Shown here piece by piece: positions 60,226 to 64,000 of a DNA stretch of 64,000 nt. The position numbers and the translations under genes are program-made. Under the pieces are notes generated by a model. That model searched no databases, was not told where the DNA came from, and was given only the letters and a program-made list of their open reading frames with translations. Where the stretch lies: positions 248,001 through 312,000 of the forward strand of contig JAVYIN010000003.1 in the NCBI GenBank assembly GCA_035968315.1, written 5' to 3'. The DNA is from Nitrospira sp. Its GTDB lineage: Bacteria; Nitrospirota; Nitrospiria; Nitrospirales; Nitrospiraceae. The stretch's first letter is position 1, and every line of letters begins with the position of its first letter.

Positions 60226-61662
60226 TTACTTTACTGCCTGTTTTGCGGATTTTCCCGCTTGCAGATACTGATTGATCCCCGCGGCCATCTTGCGGCCTTC
60301 GGAGATCGCCCAGACAATGAGGGAGGCGCCGCGCTTGGTGTCGCCGCCGGCAAAAACCCCGTCGAGGTTGGTCATGAAGCCTTCGTCCACCGACACCGCG
60401 CCGCGCTGATCGTACTTCACGCCGAGGCTGTCGAGCAGGCCGTTCTTCACCGGACCGGTGAAGCCCATGGCGAGCAAGACAAGATCCGCATCCATCTCGA
60501 AGTCGCTGTTCGGAATTGGCGTGAACTTGCCGCCCTCGAACTTCACCTTGTTCCCATGCAGCTTGGTGACCTGGCCGTTGTGGCCGGTAAACTTAGTGGT
60601 CGAAATGCTCCACTGCCGGTCGCAGCCTTCTTCATGCGCATGCGAGGTCCGCAGCTGCATCGGCCAGAGCGGCCAGGGCGTTGAACTGGCGCGGGTTGGA
60701 GGCGGCTCCGGCAGCAATTCAAACTGATGCACTTCCGCGCAGCCTTGGCGATGGGCGGTGCCGACGCAATCGGACCCGGTATCGCCGCCGCCGATCACGA
60801 TCACCCGCTTGCCTTTGGCCACGATGGGCTCGTCCGTGATGGGAATGCCCGCCGTGCGCTTGTTCTGCTGGGTGAGATATTCCATCGCGAGGTGCACGCC
60901 CTTGAGCTCGCGCCCTGGGATCGGCAGCTCGCGCGCCTGCTCGGCGCCCATGGTTAAACCCACCGCATCGAACTGCTTGCGCAGTTGTTCGCCCGTGATG
61001 TCTTTCCCGATCGTGACGCCGGTCTTGAAGTCGACGCCTTCGGCCTTCATCTGCTCCAGCCGCCGGTCAATGACCCACTTTTCCATCTTGAAATCGGGAA
61101 TGCCGTAGCGCAGCAAGCCGCCGATGCGATCGGCCTTCTCAAACACGGTGACACTATGTCCGGCGCGCGCCAGTTGCTGCGCGGCCGCTAACCCGGAGGG
61201 GCCGGACCCGACGATGGCCACGGTCTTGCCCGTCTTGACGACCGGCAAAATCGGCTCGACGTAGCCCTCGTTGAATCCCCGATCAATGATGTTCCATTCG
61301 ATGATGCGGATCGACACCGGATCTTCATTGATGCCGAGGACGCAGGCGCCTTCGCAGGGAGCCGGACAGAGCCGGCCGGTAAATTCGGGGAAGTTGTTCG
61401 TGGTATGGAGCGCCTTGAGCGCGTCTTTCCAGCGGCCACGGTAGACGAGATCGTTCCACTCGGGAATCAGATTGACCACCGGGCAGCCGGTCGAGCCCTG
61501 GCAGAACGGCACACCGCAATCCATGCAACGGGCGCCCTGGACCTTGAGCTTGTCCTCGGGGATCGGCTCGTACATTTCCTTCCAATCGAGCACGCGCAAC
61601 TCGACCGGTTTCCGCTTGGGGCCCTCGCGGGCATATTTCATGAAACCTTTTGGATCGCCCAT
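60226..61662 (-). CDS. gltD: Glutamate synthase small subunit GltD
   Basis: This 478-residue flavoprotein feeds electrons from NAD(P)H to the large subunit. N-terminal Fe-S cysteines are CMDCGVPFC (about 46-54) and CPAPCEGAC. The FAD site is VAIVGSGPSGLAAAQQLA and the NAD(P)H site VIVIGGGDTGSDCVG; the closing FAD block is GVFAGGDTKRGASLIVWAI. Length matches the beta subunit of GOGAT. It follows gltB by 13 bases. Confidence 0.96.
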   Translation of the reverse strand: MGDPKGFMKYAREGPKRKPVELRVLDWKEMYEPIPEDKLKVQGARCMDCGVPFCQGSTGCPVVNLIPEWNDLVYRGRWKDALKALHTTNNFPEFTGRLCPAPCEGACVLGINEDPVSIRIIEWNIIDRGFNEGYVEPILPVVKTGKTVAIVGSGPSGLAAAQQLARAGHSVTVFEKADRIGGLLRYGIPDFKMEKWVIDRRLEQMKAEGVDFKTGVTIGKDITGEQLRKQFDAVGLTMGAEQARELPIPGRELKGVHLAMEYLTQQNKRTAGIPITDEPIVAKGKRVIVIGGGDTGSDCVGTAHRQGCAEVHQFELLPEPPPTRASSTPWPLWPMQLRTSHAHEEGCDRQWSISTTKFTGHNGQVTKLHGNKVKFEGGKFTPIPNSDFEMDADLVLLAMGFTGPVKNGLLDSLGVKYDQRGAVSVDEGFMTNLDGVFAGGDTKRGASLIVWAISEGRKMAAGINQYLQAGKSAKQAVK

Positions 61663-61675
61663 TCCCTCTATCCTT

Positions 61676-64000
61676 CTACTTGCTCGCGGCGGCCTTCTTC
61701 TTCCGCTCTTCCAGTACGCGCTTGTAATCGACCGGCATCACCTTCACAAACTTCGGCAACAGGGCCTCCCACGAATCCAGGATGCGCTTGGCATTCCGGC
61801 TGCCGGTGACCATGAAGTGCGCAGTAATCATCTCATGCAGCAGCTTTTTATCGTCGGCGGCCGCCACCTTCTCCAGCTCGACCATGCCGGTGTTGCAGCG
61901 CGCCGGGAACTTGCCCAATTCGTCGAGCACGAAGGCCACGCCGCCCGACATCCCGGCCGCAAAGTTGCGCCCGGTCCGTCCCAGCACGACGACGACGCCG
62001 CCGGTCATATATTCGCACCCGTGATCGCCGGTGCCTTCCACGACGGCCCGCACGCCGCTGTTCCGCACGGCAAACCGTTCACCGGCCATGCCGTAGAAAT
62101 AGGCTTCGCCCTGCGTAGCGCCGTAGAGCGACGTGTTGCCGACCAGAATCGTCTCTTCCGGCACATAGATCGCGTTCTTCGGAGGGAAGACGACGATTTT
62201 GCCACCGGAGAGCCCCTTGCCGATATAGTCGTTCGACTCGCCTTCGAGCGTCAGCGTGACGCCGCGCGCCAGAAATGCGCCGAAGGATTGGCCCGCCGAT
62301 CCATTGAACTTGATGGAGATCGTGTCGTCCGGAAGCCCCTCCGAGCCATACTGCTTGGAGATCCGGCTCGACAACATCGTACCGACGGTCCGATTGACGT
62401 TGCGGATCGGCAAGTCGAGCGAGACCTTTTCGCGTCTGTCCAAGGCCGGCTTGCACAGCTCGATCAACTGGTTGTCCAACACCTCGGCGATGCCATGGTC
62501 CTGTTTCTGAACGCAATGACGCGGGACATCGGCACCGACGTCCGGCGCCTTCAGCAAGGGCGTGAGATCGAGGCCTTTGGCCTTCCAATGATCGATGGCC
62601 TGTTGCACTTTGAGCTTATCGACGCGGCCAACCATCTCATTGATGGTCCGGAACCCCAGCTTCGCCATGATGTGCCGCAACTCTTCGGCGACGAAGAAGA
62701 AGAAATTGACGATATGCTCCGGCTGTCCGCTGAACTTCTTGCGCAACTCGGGATCTTGCGTGGCGATGCCGACCGGGCAGGTGTTCAGATGGCACTTGCG
62801 CATCATGATACAGCCTTCCACGATCAACGGCGCCGTGGCAAAGCCATATTCTTCCGCGCCGAGCAGCGTGGCAATGGCGACATCCCGCCCCGTCTTCAAC
62901 TGGCCGTCGGTTTCGACACGGATACGGCCGCGCAGATCGTTCATCACGAGCGTCTGATGGGTTTCCGCCAGCCCCAGCTCCCAGGGCCCGCCGGCATACT
63001 TGATCGACGACAAGGGCGACGCGCCGGTTCCGCCGGAATCGCCGCTGATCAATACCTTGTCGGCATGCGCTTTGGCCACGCCCGCGGCGACGGTCCCGAC
63101 GCCCACTTCCGACACGAGCTTGACCGACACGGCGGCGTCCGGGTTGGCATTCTTCAAATCGAAAATCAGCTGCGCCAAGTCTTCGATGGAATAAATGTCG
63201 TGATGCGGCGGCGGGGAAATCAACGCCACCCCGGGCGTGGAATGGCGGAACTTGGCGATGTTCTCATCGACCTTGTGCCCCGGCAACTGGCCGCCTTCGC
63301 CCGGCTTCGCACCCTGCGCCATCTTGATCTGCAACTCTTTGGCGTTCGCCAGATAATGGCTGGTCACGCCGAACCGGGCCGACGCCACCTGCTTGATGTA
63401 GCTGTTTTTGGAATCCCCGTTCGGCAGCGGCTTGAACCGCTCCGGATCTTCGCCGCCCTCGCCGGTGTTGCTCTTGGCGCCGAGGCGGTTCATCGCGACC
63501 GCCAGCGTTTCGTGGGCTTCCTTGCTGATGGAGCCGAACGACATGGCGCCGGTGGTAAAGCGCTTGACGATGTCCTTGGCCGGCTCCACCTCATCGAGGG
63601 GAATCGGCTCGGGCAGGAACTTGAAATCGAGCAGCCCGCGCAAATTGGAGCGCCGCTTGCTCTCGTCGTTGACGAGCTGCGAGAACTCCGCAAAGGTCTT
63701 GGGATCGTTGTTCCGCGTCGCGTGCTGCAGCTTATAGATCGTGTCCGGGTTCCAGTTGTGGTGCTCGCCCTGGATCCGGTAGTGAATTTCGCCGCCGAAA
63801 TCGAGCTGTCTGATCGGCACCGGTTCGTAGGCCAGCTTATGCCGACGCAGCGTTTCCTCGCCGATCTCCCGAATGCCGATCCCTTCGACGCGGGAGGGCG
63901 TCCCGGTAAAGTAGCGGCCGATCAATTCATGATTGAGCCCGATGGCCTCGAAAATCTGGGCACCGCAATACGACTGCACCGTGGAGATGCCCATCTTCGA
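61676..64000 (-). CDS. gltB: Glutamate synthase large subunit GltB (5' end outside window)
   Basis: The C-terminal 774 residues are visible. The frame is open to the right edge (codons continue upstream of ATG 63994), so that ATG is internal. FMN-binding synthase domain blocks are [52 protein letters not shown] and [16 protein letters not shown]. The 3Fe-4S cysteines are in [19 protein letters not shown]. The C-terminal beta-helix has GxGGxG-type repeats ([14 protein letters not shown]). The glutaminase domain lies outside the window. Confidence 0.97.
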   Translation of the reverse strand, partial: SKMGISTVQSYCGAQIFEAIGLNHELIGRYFTGTPSRVEGIGIREIGEETLRRHKLAYEPVPIRQLDFGGEIHYRIQGEHHNWNPDTIYKLQHATRNNDPKTFAEFSQLVNDESKRRSNLRGLLDFKFLPEPIPLDEVEPAKDIVKRFTTGAMSFGSISKEAHETLAVAMNRLGAKSNTGEGGEDPERFKPLPNGDSKNSYIKQVASARFGVTSHYLANAKELQIKMAQGAKPGEGGQLPGHKVDENIAKFRHSTPGVALISPPPHHDIYSIEDLAQLIFDLKNANPDAAVSVKLVSEVGVGTVAAGVAKAHADKVLISGDSGGTGASPLSSIKYAGGPWELGLAETHQTLVMNDLRGRIRVETDGQLKTGRDVAIATLLGAEEYGFATAPLIVEGCIMMRKCHLNTCPVGIATQDPELRKKFSGQPEHIVNFFFFVAEELRHIMAKLGFRTINEMVGRVDKLKVQQAIDHWKAKGLDLTPLLKAPDVGADVPRHCVQKQDHGIAEVLDNQLIELCKPALDRREKVSLDLPIRNVNRTVGTMLSSRISKQYGSEGLPDDTISIKFNGSAGQSFGAFLARGVTLTLEGESNDYIGKGLSGGKIVVFPPKNAIYVPEETILVGNTSLYGATQGEAYFYGMAGERFAVRNSGVRAVVEGTGDHGCEYMTGGVVVVLGRTGRNFAAGMSGGVAFVLDELGKFPARCNTGMVELEKVAAADDKKLLHEMITAHFMVTGSRNAKRILDSWEALLPKFVKVMPVDYKRVLEERKKKAAASK

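Noticed and set aside
60226-61662. Possible frameshift in gltD around the Pro/Trp-rich segment near residue 330
   Set aside because: The segment has normal length and both flanking blocks are in frame; GltD proteins vary here.
1-64000. CRISPR array, prophage or restriction-modification genes
   Set aside because: No regularly spaced repeats, phage structural genes or methyltransferase motifs were seen.

Overview
The window looks like a chromosomal segment of a Nitrospira-like bacterium (phylum Nitrospirota). This is an inference from high GC content, a very large multicopper oxidase, a hexahaem NapC-type cytochrome beside Tat and molybdenum-cofactor genes, a small Cys-ribbon protein of a kind I associate with Nitrospira, and an extragenic repeat ending in GGCTGCTGAAAAAGGC. 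No rRNA or marker gene settles the genus.

Region by region. Positions 1-8.7 kb hold a truncated secreted cupredoxin-like protein, a six-domain multicopper oxidase with its own terminator and promoter, a KimA-like potassium transporter and an exported PKD-like protein. 8.7-16.5 kb is accessory in character: two copies of an inverted-repeat element, a HEPN-like protein, an orphan ribbon-helix-helix protein, a ParE/RelE toxin-antitoxin pair with a visible operator, a lone HExxH-type peptide hydroxylase homologue, RqcH, a 2OG-Fe(II) oxygenase and a glycine-rich RRM protein. 16.6-21.3 kb encodes two sensor kinases. 21.5-29.6 kb is a nine-gene minus-strand run (degP, tatC, Nbp35/Mrp ATPase, moeA, mobB, hexahaem cytochrome, ABC-2 exporter) suited to export and maturation of periplasmic redox proteins.

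29.9-32.3 kb carries a lipoprotein with an inactive caspase fold and a small cytochrome c. 32.8-45.8 kb is one 13-gene minus-strand cluster: tolQ-tolR-tolA-tolB-pal, two tandem cpoB-like genes, mutL, miaA, mtnP, a PfkB kinase, a TPR lipoprotein and rodZ. It combines envelope constriction, mismatch repair, tRNA modification and cell shape. Two tRNA genes (Asp-GTC, Val-TAC) and xerD follow.

47.3-59.1 kb is a mostly plus-strand series of envelope and housekeeping genes: an LpoA-like protein, an M50 protease, trpS, an MBL hydrolase, lipoproteins, a SUMF1-like protein, an AAA ATPase, an NlpC/P60-like protein and a PilZ protein. 59.4-59.9 kb looks like a single integron-type gene cassette: one small ABM-domain gene followed by a well-formed attC site, with no integrase in view. 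The window ends in gltD and a 5'-truncated gltB (glutamate synthase).

The least ordinary items are the multicopper oxidase with its unusual copper-ligand distribution, the lone attC cassette, the pseudo-caspase lipoprotein, the orphan HExxH hydroxylase and the extragenic repeat. I did not find a CRISPR array, a prophage or a complete unknown defence island.
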